Shown one piece after another: positions 26,710 through 33,897 of a DNA stretch of 47,998 nt; the stretch's first letter is position 1; each line of letters starts with the position of its first letter. The stretch is taken from the IMG/VR virus record IMGVR_UViG_3300042895_001120, positions 1 to 47,998 of that record. The stretch is one strand, 5' to 3'. Origin of the DNA: a virus. The position numbers and the translations under genes were made by a program. The notes below the pieces were generated by a model. It was given only the letters and a program-made list of their open reading frames with translations, was not told the DNA's origin and did no database searches.

Positions 26710-27630
26710 ATGGCAATAGGAGAAGATATAGTTAGAGCATCAGCTATAAATACTGAACTGGGTAGAGCATCTGGTTCAGTATTATCTATTAAAACAGCTG
26801 AAAATGGTGAATACTCTGCTATAAAAACATGTAGTGGATCTTTTCCAAGTTCAGTTGATCCTGCTGCTTACAGTGAGTGGAGAAACTATAATCATTCTTT
26901 TACATGTTGTGTAGCACCTACTATAACAGCAGGTACAGCTGGTACAAATAGTTTAAGTGTTAATGTTACACTTTCTAATTGTACAACAATGTACACAGAA
27001 TACAGTTTTAACGGAGGTGGTACATGGACTACTAGTACAGGATCATGTGCTTCTACTTCTCTTATATCAGGTTTAAATTCTAGTACAACATATCTTATTA
27101 GAGTACGTATAACATGTACTTCTACAGGTGGATTCTCAGCGTATTCTAATACTGTGTCAATGACAACAACAGGAGCTTATCCTGCTTATGGAACATATTT
27201 GTCACAATTTTGTACAGGATGTACTTTGTATTACAGATATGCAAATGGAACTGGTGGTACTTATGATGTAAGTCAAGGATGTAGTACTAATTGTGGTGGA
27301 TGCTGTTGTTCTGATCCTTATGGAACATACTTATATGATGGTTGTATTCAGTGTGACAATTTTCAATTTTATTCAGATGGTTGTTATGGCACATATACTC
27401 AGTTAATTGAAGCAAATTCTACAGCTTGTGGCTGTGGTGGTGGTCCAACTTGTTATTATGTTTTTTCAGATGGTACAGGACCTATTAATTATACTGATTG
27501 TGATGGCAATCCTGTATTCACTAATAATGGTAAATATGGTGAACCTATTGGCTGTTGTGATATACAATATGCATATTATGGCGTTTATCATGAACAACAA
27601 CCTTGTGATGGAAATAATCCACCACAATAA
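26710..27630 (+). CDS. Cysteine-rich structural protein with fibronectin III-like domain
   Basis: 306 residues with about 23 cysteines, against two in the 1890-residue fibre and four in the 2183-residue fibre upstream. Residues about 68-155 look like a fibronectin type III fold (APTITAGTAGTNSLSVNV to TYLIRVRITC, YSNTVSMTTTG). The C-terminal half has two copies of YGTYLxxxCxxC...GTYxxxxxxxSTxCG (starting near residues 160 and 207) and a looser third segment. There is no signal peptide. It lies one base after the fibre stop, so it is probably a fibre-tip or decoration protein. Cysteines may bind metal or form disulfides outside the cell. I cannot name a family for the repeat. Confidence 0.6.
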   Translation: MAIGEDIVRASAINTELGRASGSVLSIKTAENGEYSAIKTCSGSFPSSVDPAAYSEWRNYNHSFTCCVAPTITAGTAGTNSLSVNVTLSNCTTMYTEYSFNGGGTWTTSTGSCASTSLISGLNSSTTYLIRVRITCTSTGGFSAYSNTVSMTTTGAYPAYGTYLSQFCTGCTLYYRYANGTGGTYDVSQGCSTNCGGCCCSDPYGTYLYDGCIQCDNFQFYSDGCYGTYTQLIEANSTACGCGGGPTCYYVFSDGTGPINYTDCDGNPVFTNNGKYGEPIGCCDIQYAYYGVYHEQQPCDGNNPPQ

Positions 27631-27642
27631 AAACTATAATAT

Positions 27643-27897
27643 ATGACAAACTTAAACTCATACACAATTGAAAATCATCTATATAGATTGGGTGATACAT
27701 ACACTTTTCACACAGAACAACTAAAAATTGAAGCAATGATTAGTGTGTTAGACACAGTTTATTTTTTTTGTAGTAAAGTAAATGGTAAATTTACACTCAG
27801 AATTGGTACAAATAAGTCTGTAAGTACGGGTATTGTACCTATAAACTCACTAATTTTTCATCACAATGCAATACTTTCTCTTGAAAAACCTCAATAA
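27643..27897 (+). CDS. Small unknown protein at end of fibre operon
   Basis: 84 residues, with the ATG 12 bases after the cysteine-rich gene. The sequence is balanced, with alternating beta-like segments (IEAMISVLDTVYFFCSKVNGKFTLRIG) and no membrane segment. I do not recognise a family. The short spacing and same strand make co-translation with the fibre genes likely. A small accessory structural or chaperone protein is possible. Confidence 0.5.
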   Translation: MTNLNSYTIENHLYRLGDTYTFHTEQLKIEAMISVLDTVYFFCSKVNGKFTLRIGTNKSVSTGIVPINSLIFHHNAILSLEKPQ

Positions 27898-27905
27898 TTT
27901 GGTTC

Positions 27906-27930
27906 TTTGACAGAGTTTTTGTATATTATT
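27906..27930 (+). promoter_or_regulatory. Putative phage promoter (TTTG-N12-TATATTATT)
   Basis: TTTG at 27906-27909, 12 bases, then TATATTATT at 27922-27930, 31 bases before the ATG of the next gene. The spacing is identical to the sites at 12563 and 33898. The TTTG is part of TTGACA, so a sigma70-like reading is an alternative, but no good -10 box lies at 17 bases from it. Confidence 0.45.
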
Positions 27931-27961
27931 AATGTAGAAATTAACTAAAAAACATAAAAAA

Positions 27962-28480
27962 ATGGCACTAAAAATTACATCTGAAATTGGTACAGATCAA
28001 GGAATTACCAAACAAGCGTATGTTCGTATTGTAAATTACAACATCAGCAAAACTGGTAATGCAAACTTTGCATTACAAATCTTTAACTCAGAAGCTGAAG
28101 CAACTGCTTTATCTATTGGAGCTCCTTTTGCAGGAAATATGTTAAATGGTATTGCAAAGAATGTTCAAATTGGAGATCAATTTAACGTTTCATTGACAAA
28201 AGAAGTAAGTGAAACAATTACTGTACAACGTCCAGTTGCAACAGAAGTTGAAGTTACTGAAGAAGTTCTTATGCCTGGAGTAGATGGCGCTGAATCAACT
28301 ATGGAAACAGTTACAAAAACTGTTATTCAAACTGTTATGACAGACGTACAAGAGGTTAAGATAACAACAGTACCTGATTTGTCTCCTTTAGCAGAAATTG
28401 ATATCTTTACATTTGCCTATGCAAAATTGAAAGAGAAATTAGAACTTGCTTTTGGAAAAGGAAAAGTTGTAGATTGCTAA
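27962..28480 (+). CDS. Putative structural protein, 172 residues
   Basis: It starts at an ATG preceded by an A-rich stretch and a promoter-like site. The N-terminal half is beta-like (YVRIVNYNISKTGNANFALQIF). Around residues 80-120 lies a Glu, Val and Thr-rich linker (EVEVTEEVLMPGVDGAESTMETVTKTV), and the C-terminus is helical (IDIFTFAYAKLKEKLELAFG). No known motif was recognised. Its own putative promoter and its place between fibre and small unknown genes suggest an abundant virion component. This is an inference from context. Confidence 0.5.
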   Translation: MALKITSEIGTDQGITKQAYVRIVNYNISKTGNANFALQIFNSEAEATALSIGAPFAGNMLNGIAKNVQIGDQFNVSLTKEVSETITVQRPVATEVEVTEEVLMPGVDGAESTMETVTKTVIQTVMTDVQEVKITTVPDLSPLAEIDIFTFAYAKLKEKLELAFGKGKVVDC

Positions 28481-28483
28481 CTT

Positions 28484-28633
28484 ATGGCAGCTAAAAAAGG
28501 TGGTGCAGTGAATTCTGCGGTACACAAAGTTAAGCCCAAAGTAAGAAGACCAGGTGTTCATTCAAAAAATAAGCACTCTGTCAGCTCACAATCAAAAAAT
28601 TATGTAAAACCTTATAACGCACAAGGAAGATAA
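28484..28633 (+). CDS. Small basic protein, 49 residues
   Basis: The ATG lies three bases after the preceding stop and the frame runs to TAA at 28631-28633. The product is MAAKKGGAVN... with a basic core (HKVKPKVRRPGVHSKNKHS) and the end VKPYNAQGR. It holds about a dozen Lys and Arg residues and a single acidic residue is hard to find, so nucleic acid binding or packing inside the capsid is plausible. Tight coupling and codon use like the neighbours argue that it is real. Family unknown. Confidence 0.6.
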   Translation: MAAKKGGAVNSAVHKVKPKVRRPGVHSKNKHSVSSQSKNYVKPYNAQGR

Positions 28634-28634
28634 G

Positions 28635-28665
28635 TTTGTAATTATCAAATATTTGATTATCTTTG
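28635..28665 (+). promoter_or_regulatory. Bacteroidota-type promoter (TTTG-N19-TATCTTTG)
   Basis: TTTG at 28635-28638, exactly 19 bases, then TATCTTTG at 28658-28665 match the -33/-7 consensus TTTG and TAnnTTTG of the Bacteroidota housekeeping sigma factor. The next gene starts 30 bases downstream, an ordinary leader length. The promoter begins two bases after the stop of the small basic gene. Confidence 0.75.
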
Positions 28666-28695
28666 TGAAGACTTTTAATATTAAAAAATCAATTT

Positions 28696-29133
28696 ATGGC
28701 AGAATCAACTAAAATCAAATTCAATGTAGCAGAGATCTTAACATTGGATGCAGAACTTAATGGAACTGAAAAGTTCAAGGGATTACTTTCCCAAAAAATG
28801 TCATTAGCAACAAAGTATCAACTTACTAAAATTGCTAAAGTCACAGGTGAAGAGAAAGAAACATTTGAAAAAATGCGTATGGATCTTATTAAAGAACTAG
28901 GTGTTGAAAAAGATGGTCAAATTTCTATTCCAGAAATTGAAACTATCAAAGGTGAAAACGGTGAATCAGATAAGGTTCAGTTACATCCTGACTACATCAA
29001 GTTTAGAGAACAACTTGAAGAGTTGTTTGTTCAAGAAAAAGAACTTGATCAACCAGCATTCAAAATTGAAGATTTCAGTTCATTAGAAACTGAAGGTAAC
29101 TTCCCAGCATTTTTTAAATTGCTTGGATTATAA
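28696..29133 (+). CDS. Unknown helical phage protein under a host-type promoter
   Basis: 145 residues, largely helical and charged: VAEILTLDAELNG, then a helix pair (KFKGLLSQKMSLATKYQLTKIAKV and EEKETFEKMRMDLIKELG), a short beta-like insert, and a second helix (KFREQLEELFVQEKEL). The pattern is reminiscent of the small phage family DUF1617, but this is only a visual resemblance. It has its own consensus promoter and is the last gene before a strong bidirectional terminator, so it is a separate transcription unit. Function unknown. Confidence 0.55.
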   Translation: MAESTKIKFNVAEILTLDAELNGTEKFKGLLSQKMSLATKYQLTKIAKVTGEEKETFEKMRMDLIKELGVEKDGQISIPEIETIKGENGESDKVQLHPDYIKFREQLEELFVQEKELDQPAFKIEDFSSLETEGNFPAFFKLLGL

Positions 29134-29160
29134 CAGTAAATTTATTTAACGTATTAAAGA

Positions 29161-29191
29161 AAAGGGCCCTGTTTTGCAAGGCCCTTTTTTT
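29161..29191. terminator. Bidirectional intrinsic terminator between convergent blocks
   Basis: AAAGGGCC and GGCCCTTT form an 8-bp stem around an 11-base loop, with A-rich sequence on the left and a T-tract on the right. It lies between the plus-strand gene ending at 29133 and thyX ending at 29193 on the other strand, and can stop both transcripts. Confidence 0.9.
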
Positions 29192-29192
29192 A

Positions 29193-29951
29193 TTACAAGT
29201 CAAAAGCTTTAATGCTTTTCTGAAAAGGATTACCAGGAATCTCTTCTACTAATTCTAACATTTGCTGTGCTAATTCTCTAACTTCTTTTTGAGCATGCTC
29301 AGAGTTACGAAGTTTTAAGAAATGTGCAAAGCTTCTCCAGTTAAACATTACATCCATAGTAATTTGACTATTCATTGTTTTAAAGAATCTAGCTGACTCT
29401 TTTGCACGTTTACGTCCCAGTACAGGTGTAAGATCTTTTAGTGCTGCATGGTATAATGCATTGCCAAGTTCTGCATAAATTTCAAGTATATCACTCCAGT
29501 TTTGACCTTTATTGTCACAGTCTTCTAAAAGAATCTGAAGAGCATTACCATCAAAGTTTGCATTATAAAGTGCAGTTTCTTCATACTCTACATCATTTTC
29601 ATCGTCTTCTTCAGTGACAATCTTTGGAAATCTGTTTATAGTTTTCCAGTCTTCAGGAATATACATCTTATCTTCTTTTAACTCTTTATATCTAGCAGAC
29701 TCACCATTAATAGAAACACCAATGCGATGTTTTAATAAATGAATGTGTGTTGCTTGATCTACTGTTACAAGAAAATGTAAACTTGATTTTTCAAAAGGAG
29801 TGTGATGTCCTTCTATAGCAAGCATGTCAAGTAATGTACCTACTCTTGCTAACTTGTCTTCTGATAATTCTCTGGAGGTACTAGTCCATGCAGATTGTGC
29901 ATGAACTAGATCATTTCCATAATATCCTAGTAATTCTACTTTGTTTTTCAT
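29193..29951 (-). CDS. thyX: Flavin-dependent thymidylate synthase
   Basis: 252 residues. ThyX makes dTMP from dUMP using FAD, NADPH and methylenetetrahydrofolate. The family motif RHRxxSxNxxSxRY appears as K74-H75-R76-IGVS-I-N82-GE-S85-A-R87-Y88, with Lys for the first Arg and one extra residue compared with the commonest form. The N-terminal half (SRELSEDKLARVGTLLDMLAIEGHHTPFE) is also typical, including the HxTPFE segment that helps bind FAD. It is the last gene of the nrd transcription unit and overlaps its upstream neighbour by one base (TAATG). Together with NrdAB it supplies dNTPs for phage DNA. A lack of allosteric or lysogeny genes nearby fits a virulent lifestyle. Confidence 0.93.
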   Translation of the reverse strand: MKNKVELLGYYGNDLVHAQSAWTSTSRELSEDKLARVGTLLDMLAIEGHHTPFEKSSLHFLVTVDQATHIHLLKHRIGVSINGESARYKELKEDKMYIPEDWKTINRFPKIVTEEDDENDVEYEETALYNANFDGNALQILLEDCDNKGQNWSDILEIYAELGNALYHAALKDLTPVLGRKRAKESARFFKTMNSQITMDVMFNWRSFAHFLKLRNSEHAQKEVRELAQQMLELVEEIPGNPFQKSIKAFDL

Positions 29952-30367
29952 TAGAAATTAAATATTTGAGGTGATTGAGTTAGATGTTCTTGATAGAGTT
30001 TTATTTCTTCTTCATCAAGAAATTGAATCATATCAGAAACTTGTTCAACTGTAATGTTTACATCAGCATTACGTCCTTCATCATCTGTACCTACTATAAG
30101 AGCATGTCCAAATAATGGTTGTGCTGGATACATATCTATAAAGAATGCTCCAGGAATTTTGTCAAGAGGTTTAAATAAACCTTCATCATCTACATAGATA
30201 ACATCTGATGTAGGTTCTACTGTCTGCGGATATGCAACAGTCATAATGTTACATTCAAGTAACTCATAAATGTCACTGAGTTGTGGACCTAAATCCACAA
30301 TCTCAATGCATCTACTCTTTGCGTTGATTTTAATTGCTTTTACCAATGTGTTAAGTTTAAGGGCCAA
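29951..30367 (-). CDS. DUF3846-like protein
   Basis: 138 residues if read from TTG at 30367. There is no ATG near the N-terminus (first Met is residue 42), so a TTG start, either at 30367 (11-base overlap with the upstream gene) or at 30346, seems required. The core (IYELLECNIMTVAYPQ..., VIYVDDEGLFKPLDKIPGAFFI, LFGHALIVGTDDEGRNADV) matches the pattern of DUF3846: a first strand and helix, a D-D-E-G turn, then G-x-A-L-V-x-G-x-D-D-x-G. The family is common in phages and plasmids and its biochemical role is unknown. The C-terminus (DMIQFLDEEEIKLYQEHL) is helical. Confidence 0.65.
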   Translation of the reverse strand: MALKLNTLVKAIKINAKSRCIEIVDLGPQLSDIYELLECNIMTVAYPQTVEPTSDVIYVDDEGLFKPLDKIPGAFFIDMYPAQPLFGHALIVGTDDEGRNADVNITVEQVSDMIQFLDEEEIKLYQEHLTQSPQIFNF

Positions 30368-30980
30368 AATAATGATAACCAGATTCTTTTACATCTTCAT
30401 CATTTCCTTGAGATATGTTATAACATATTCCTGCAAGTGTTGAAATTGTATTTTTACTCTTGTCATCTTTTTTAATAAAGTATCTTGATGTTTGCATGTA
30501 TGTGTAATCTGAAGATTCTTCAAATGGTTCCACATATCTGGTAGTTGCAGTAAAGACATCTTCCCAAGTATACTCAGGATATTCTTTAAAAAACCACACA
30601 AATGCAGCAACAAGTTCTTTAGGATTTGTACGGAATGCTAAACTTGTACCAGACTTCTTACCTGCTGGAAATAATAGATTGTATTCTGCAATCTTATCAT
30701 CCCATTCAGCAAGAGCAATTGGATTTTTCTTAGCACGTTTTGCTTTGTTTAGAATGTGTTCACACTCTTTTAAAAGGTGTTCTCCTGTTAGGGTTATTTT
30801 GTAAATATCATTTACACCTGTACTTTCTTTTACAAGATGTCCTGTAGTTTCAAGACGGTATTGTTCCGTCTTGAAATTTACATAGGATGGATACATGTAA
30901 TTGTTAAAGGTGCAATGTAATACAAACAATCCATTAGGACTTACCTTGTTCTTCACTAAGTAATCATATAGATCTTTCAT
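30357..30980 (-). CDS. Unknown protein with winged-helix-like N-terminus
   Basis: 207 residues. The first 75 (YDYLVKNKVSPNGLFVLHC, then YRLETTGHLV and YKITLTGEHLLKE) have the helix-helix-wing order of small DNA-binding domains. The C-terminal 90 (AFVWFFKEYPEYTWEDVFTATTRYV to YTYMQTSRYFIKK and LAGICYNIS) is a separate aromatic-rich domain. Lying directly downstream of nrdA in the same unit, it could be a phage regulator or a replication accessory protein. I do not recognise a named family. A weak minus-strand promoter-like box (30999-31006) precedes it but has no good -33 partner. Confidence 0.55.
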   Translation of the reverse strand: MKDLYDYLVKNKVSPNGLFVLHCTFNNYMYPSYVNFKTEQYRLETTGHLVKESTGVNDIYKITLTGEHLLKECEHILNKAKRAKKNPIALAEWDDKIAEYNLLFPAGKKSGTSLAFRTNPKELVAAFVWFFKEYPEYTWEDVFTATTRYVEPFEESSDYTYMQTSRYFIKKDDKSKNTISTLAGICYNISQGNDEDVKESGYHYFGP

Positions 30981-31007
30981 GTTGTTGGTTTTACGTTACA
31001 AAGTTAA

Positions 31008-32660
31008 TTATCCTGCACAAGATTCACAAGAAAGAATATCTCTAGCAAATTCTTGAGCAGCGTTTTGCCCCAATTGATAGTACAATGTTTTGATGCCAAG
31101 TTCATGGGCTTTCAATAACAAAGTATTAATATCTTTTGTTGGCGTTTGAGGATGAACCATAAGATTCAAAGACTGTCCTTGGTCAACATACTTCTGACGT
31201 GTAGACGCTTGAATAATAATCTCCATCTGGGAAATTTCCATAAAGGTTCTGAAAACAAGTTTCTCATCTTCTGACAAGAAAGATAAGTGTTGAACACTAC
31301 CTGCATTCTGAAGTATTGATTGCCAAACTTCAAAAGTATCCTGGTTTTTTTCTTCTAAAAGAGTTTTAAGATAAGGGTTCTTTACAGAATGCTTAACCTT
31401 TGCAGTCTTTTTAATATAGTAGTTACTAGTGTAAGGTTCTATACTTTGAGACTGCTGTCCCATAATAAAAGAAGAAGATGTGTTTGGAGCTATTGCAGTA
31501 AGAGTAGTATGACGTCTATCATATTTGTCAGAAGCAAGAACTGCAGGTTTACCATAGCGTGACGCCATGTCACGGCTTGCTGCCCATGCTTGCTCTTGAA
31601 TTGTTTTAAACATGAGTGTATTTACAAGTTTAGATTGCATAGACTCAAAAGGAATCATCTTACTTTGTAAGTAAGAATGATAACCAGATGCACCAATGCC
31701 AATAGCTCTATGTCTTTCTGCAAAGCGTATAGCTCTACTAATAAAAGGCATGTCTCTGTACTTGTTTATAAACTCTGTAAGAACAGCATCTGCAATATAA
31801 ACAGCAATGCGTACAGCGTCTGTATCCTTCCACTCATCAAACTTTACAAGGTTCATACCTACTAAGTCACATACAAAGGATTCTTCCTCTGTAGAAGGAA
31901 GTAATATCTCTGTACACATGTTAGAAGAATTTATAACAGACTTGCTATCTTTATAAACATCAACAGTTCCATTGTTTACATTATCAGTGTAAAAGATGTA
32001 AGGAAAACCTGTTCTGTTTCTGCTGTCAATCACCATGGCCCAAAGTTCACGCTTTTCCATATCGCCAGCTTTCATCTCTTCAAGCCATTTGTCAGAAACA
32101 CAAACACCAAAAGGAAAACGTTGAAGGTTGTGGCCCTCACCATTTACTCTCAAGAAATCTTTAATATCACCATGGTCAATGTCTAAGTACGCAGCAAATT
32201 CACCACGTCTAACATTGCCTTGAGAAATTACATTCTTTGTTGTGTCAAACATTTGCATAAAGTGCACAGCTCCATAGGTTTCACCACCTGTTGAGACAGC
32301 ACTACCTGCTGGACGTAATTCACCAAAGTAACCAGATGTTCCTCCTCCTATTTTACACAGCATACCAACTTCAGCATTAGCCCTTACAATAGACTCAATA
32401 CTGTCACTAACATGTGTGTTAAAACAAGAGATACCAGAACCACGACCAGTACCTACATTGCTCCATACAGGTGATGGAAGAACGTAGTAACCTTTTTCAA
32501 TGTAATCTTTTACTTTGTCTTTTACTTCTTCGTCTTTAAATGTATTACCAACTAAGTTAGCAATAGAGTTAATTCTATCTTCAATAGATTCATTGTTGTG
32601 AAAATACCCTCTTCCCATGAATTCTTCACTGAGGGGTGTGTACCAGTCCATTTTTGTCAT
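31008..32660 (-). CDS. nrdA: Class I ribonucleotide reductase, large subunit, short form
   Basis: 550 residues. NrdA reduces ribonucleoside diphosphates to deoxy forms. Catalytic residues are present: C79 (SCFN), N247-M-C249-T-E251 with the thiyl Cys and its Asn/Glu partners, C264 as the second redox cysteine, Y527-Y528 for radical transfer, and the C-terminal C545-E-S-C548 shuttle pair. Length is well under the usual 750 or more residues, and no N-terminal ATP-cone (about 90 residues in E. coli NrdA) is visible. This should remove dATP feedback inhibition at the activity site, which suits a virus that needs a high dNTP supply. It starts one base after the nrdB stop. An internal Met at residue 4 is an alternative start. 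Confidence 0.93.
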   Translation of the reverse strand: MTKMDWYTPLSEEFMGRGYFHNNESIEDRINSIANLVGNTFKDEEVKDKVKDYIEKGYYVLPSPVWSNVGTGRGSGISCFNTHVSDSIESIVRANAEVGMLCKIGGGTSGYFGELRPAGSAVSTGGETYGAVHFMQMFDTTKNVISQGNVRRGEFAAYLDIDHGDIKDFLRVNGEGHNLQRFPFGVCVSDKWLEEMKAGDMEKRELWAMVIDSRNRTGFPYIFYTDNVNNGTVDVYKDSKSVINSSNMCTEILLPSTEEESFVCDLVGMNLVKFDEWKDTDAVRIAVYIADAVLTEFINKYRDMPFISRAIRFAERHRAIGIGASGYHSYLQSKMIPFESMQSKLVNTLMFKTIQEQAWAASRDMASRYGKPAVLASDKYDRRHTTLTAIAPNTSSSFIMGQQSQSIEPYTSNYYIKKTAKVKHSVKNPYLKTLLEEKNQDTFEVWQSILQNAGSVQHLSFLSEDEKLVFRTFMEISQMEIIIQASTRQKYVDQGQSLNLMVHPQTPTKDINTLLLKAHELGIKTLYYQLGQNAAQEFARDILSCESCAG

Positions 32661-32661
32661 T

Positions 32662-33636
32662 TTAAAATAAGTCTTTACTTGTTATAGATTTTTGAAATTT
32701 AGTGTAGTTAGTTCCTTGTGTATTAAAAAAGTCATTTCTTACATAACCATAGATAGCCTCAACCATCCAATAAAGTTCTGCAAGTTTTTCTTGATTAACT
32801 TCAAAAAGTTCTTTACCACCAATAGCAATTAATGAATCATTAAATCTTGATTTAATAAATTCAATAACAGCTTCTTTAGAAATGCTGTCAATCTCACCTT
32901 CTTCAAATATCCAGTCAATGATTTTTACTTCTGCTTCAAATGCTTTTTTACAAGCCCTGTAGATTTTGTCATAAAAATCTTCTCCAAACCATTCTGGATA
33001 TTCTTTTTTAATAAGATTGATAACATGCATGCCAAGTTGTGCGTGTATAATTTCTTCTTTCATTGTAGCTTCAATAACAGTGTCTACTTCTTTCAACATG
33101 TTCTTTTTTTCAATAAAAGATTTTACAATTGCAAACTGACTAAACAGTGATACGTTCTCAATAAACATAGAGAATAAAGCAAGGTTTAAAGTATATACCT
33201 GCTTAGCATTTTCTCCACTGTTCTTGAGATATTTTGTCAAGTAATCAACGCGTCCTCCAATAACTGGATTTTGCAATAGCATATCAAATTCATTGTTTAA
33301 TCCTAAAACTTCTAGCAACTTGCTATATGCTTCAGAGTGTACAACTTCATTTTCTGCAAACGTGATTCCTACTGAGTTAAATTCTGGTTTTGGAATATGC
33401 TCACCAAGTTTTGCCCAGAATGTTTTAACAGATACTTCTATCTGTGAAATTGCCAAAAGTGTTCTTTTGATTGCCTCCTTTTCATGAGGACTTAGTTTGT
33501 GTTTAAAGTCAAATGCATCAGAGTCAAAATTGAACTCTTCCACATCCCAACGACTGTGTTTTATGGCATCCCTGAATTTGATAATTTCAGGATACTCATA
33601 AGGCTTAAAAGCCACTCTTTTGTCAAAGATACCCAT
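32662..33636 (-). CDS. nrdB: Ribonucleotide reductase small subunit (NrdB), unusual ligand set
   Basis: 324 residues. NrdB houses the dimetal centre that generates the radical for NrdA. Visible ligands are E67, E97, H100, E160, E195 and H198, with Y104 at the radical tyrosine position. The first ligand is Glu where subclass Ia has Asp. Glu occurs there in Chlamydia-type subclass Ic, and a similar set including Tyr is reported for manganese-type R2 proteins of Flavobacterium (subclass Id); that comparison is from memory. The C-terminal tail (NYTKFQKSITSKDLF) is the likely docking peptide for NrdA. First gene of the nrd-thyX unit, after a leader of about 150 bases with a terminator-like hairpin. 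Confidence 0.92.
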   Translation of the reverse strand: MGIFDKRVAFKPYEYPEIIKFRDAIKHSRWDVEEFNFDSDAFDFKHKLSPHEKEAIKRTLLAISQIEVSVKTFWAKLGEHIPKPEFNSVGITFAENEVVHSEAYSKLLEVLGLNNEFDMLLQNPVIGGRVDYLTKYLKNSGENAKQVYTLNLALFSMFIENVSLFSQFAIVKSFIEKKNMLKEVDTVIEATMKEEIIHAQLGMHVINLIKKEYPEWFGEDFYDKIYRACKKAFEAEVKIIDWIFEEGEIDSISKEAVIEFIKSRFNDSLIAIGGKELFEVNQEKLAELYWMVEAIYGYVRNDFFNTQGTNYTKFQKSITSKDLF

Positions 33637-33696
33637 AGATGTTTGTATTTATTGTTAATTATTATGTTAGTTTACTGAATACCAATTGATATTGGC

Positions 33697-33730
33697 AAAA
33701 AAACCTGGCAAAGTTATTACTTCCCAGGTT
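33697..33730 (-). terminator. Terminator-like hairpin in the nrd operon leader
   Basis: On the minus strand AACCTGG (33730-33724) and CCAGGTT (33708-33702) form a 7-bp stem with a 15-base loop, followed at once by a run of T (33703-33697). It precedes the nrdB start by about 60 bases, so it would end transcription before the gene. It may act as an attenuator, or close a short leader RNA. No rightward T-tract is present, so it does not serve the plus strand. Confidence 0.55.
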
Positions 33731-33897
33731 GTGTCTAATGAAATCATATTTTGACTTCACTTAGATAAGATACAAAAATCACCCTTCTTTACCAAAAATA
33801 AGAGTGTTAAGTTTTAATGTTATTTTGATTTTTCATAAGCTACAAAGATGGTAAAAATATTTGAAAATTGACATATTAATTTGAGATTCTTTTGTGA

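Noticed and set aside
26710-27630. Variable target of a diversity-generating retroelement
   Set aside because: No reverse transcriptase and no near-identical template repeat were seen in the window.
27407-27646. Plus-strand frame overlapping the end of the cysteine-rich gene
   Set aside because: Out-of-frame shadow rich in Ile, Leu, Val and Met, no separate spacing or motif.
30999-31030. CTTG-N20-TAACTTTG on the minus strand before the gene at 30980
   Set aside because: The -33 box is imperfect, the spacing is off by one and most of it lies inside nrdA.
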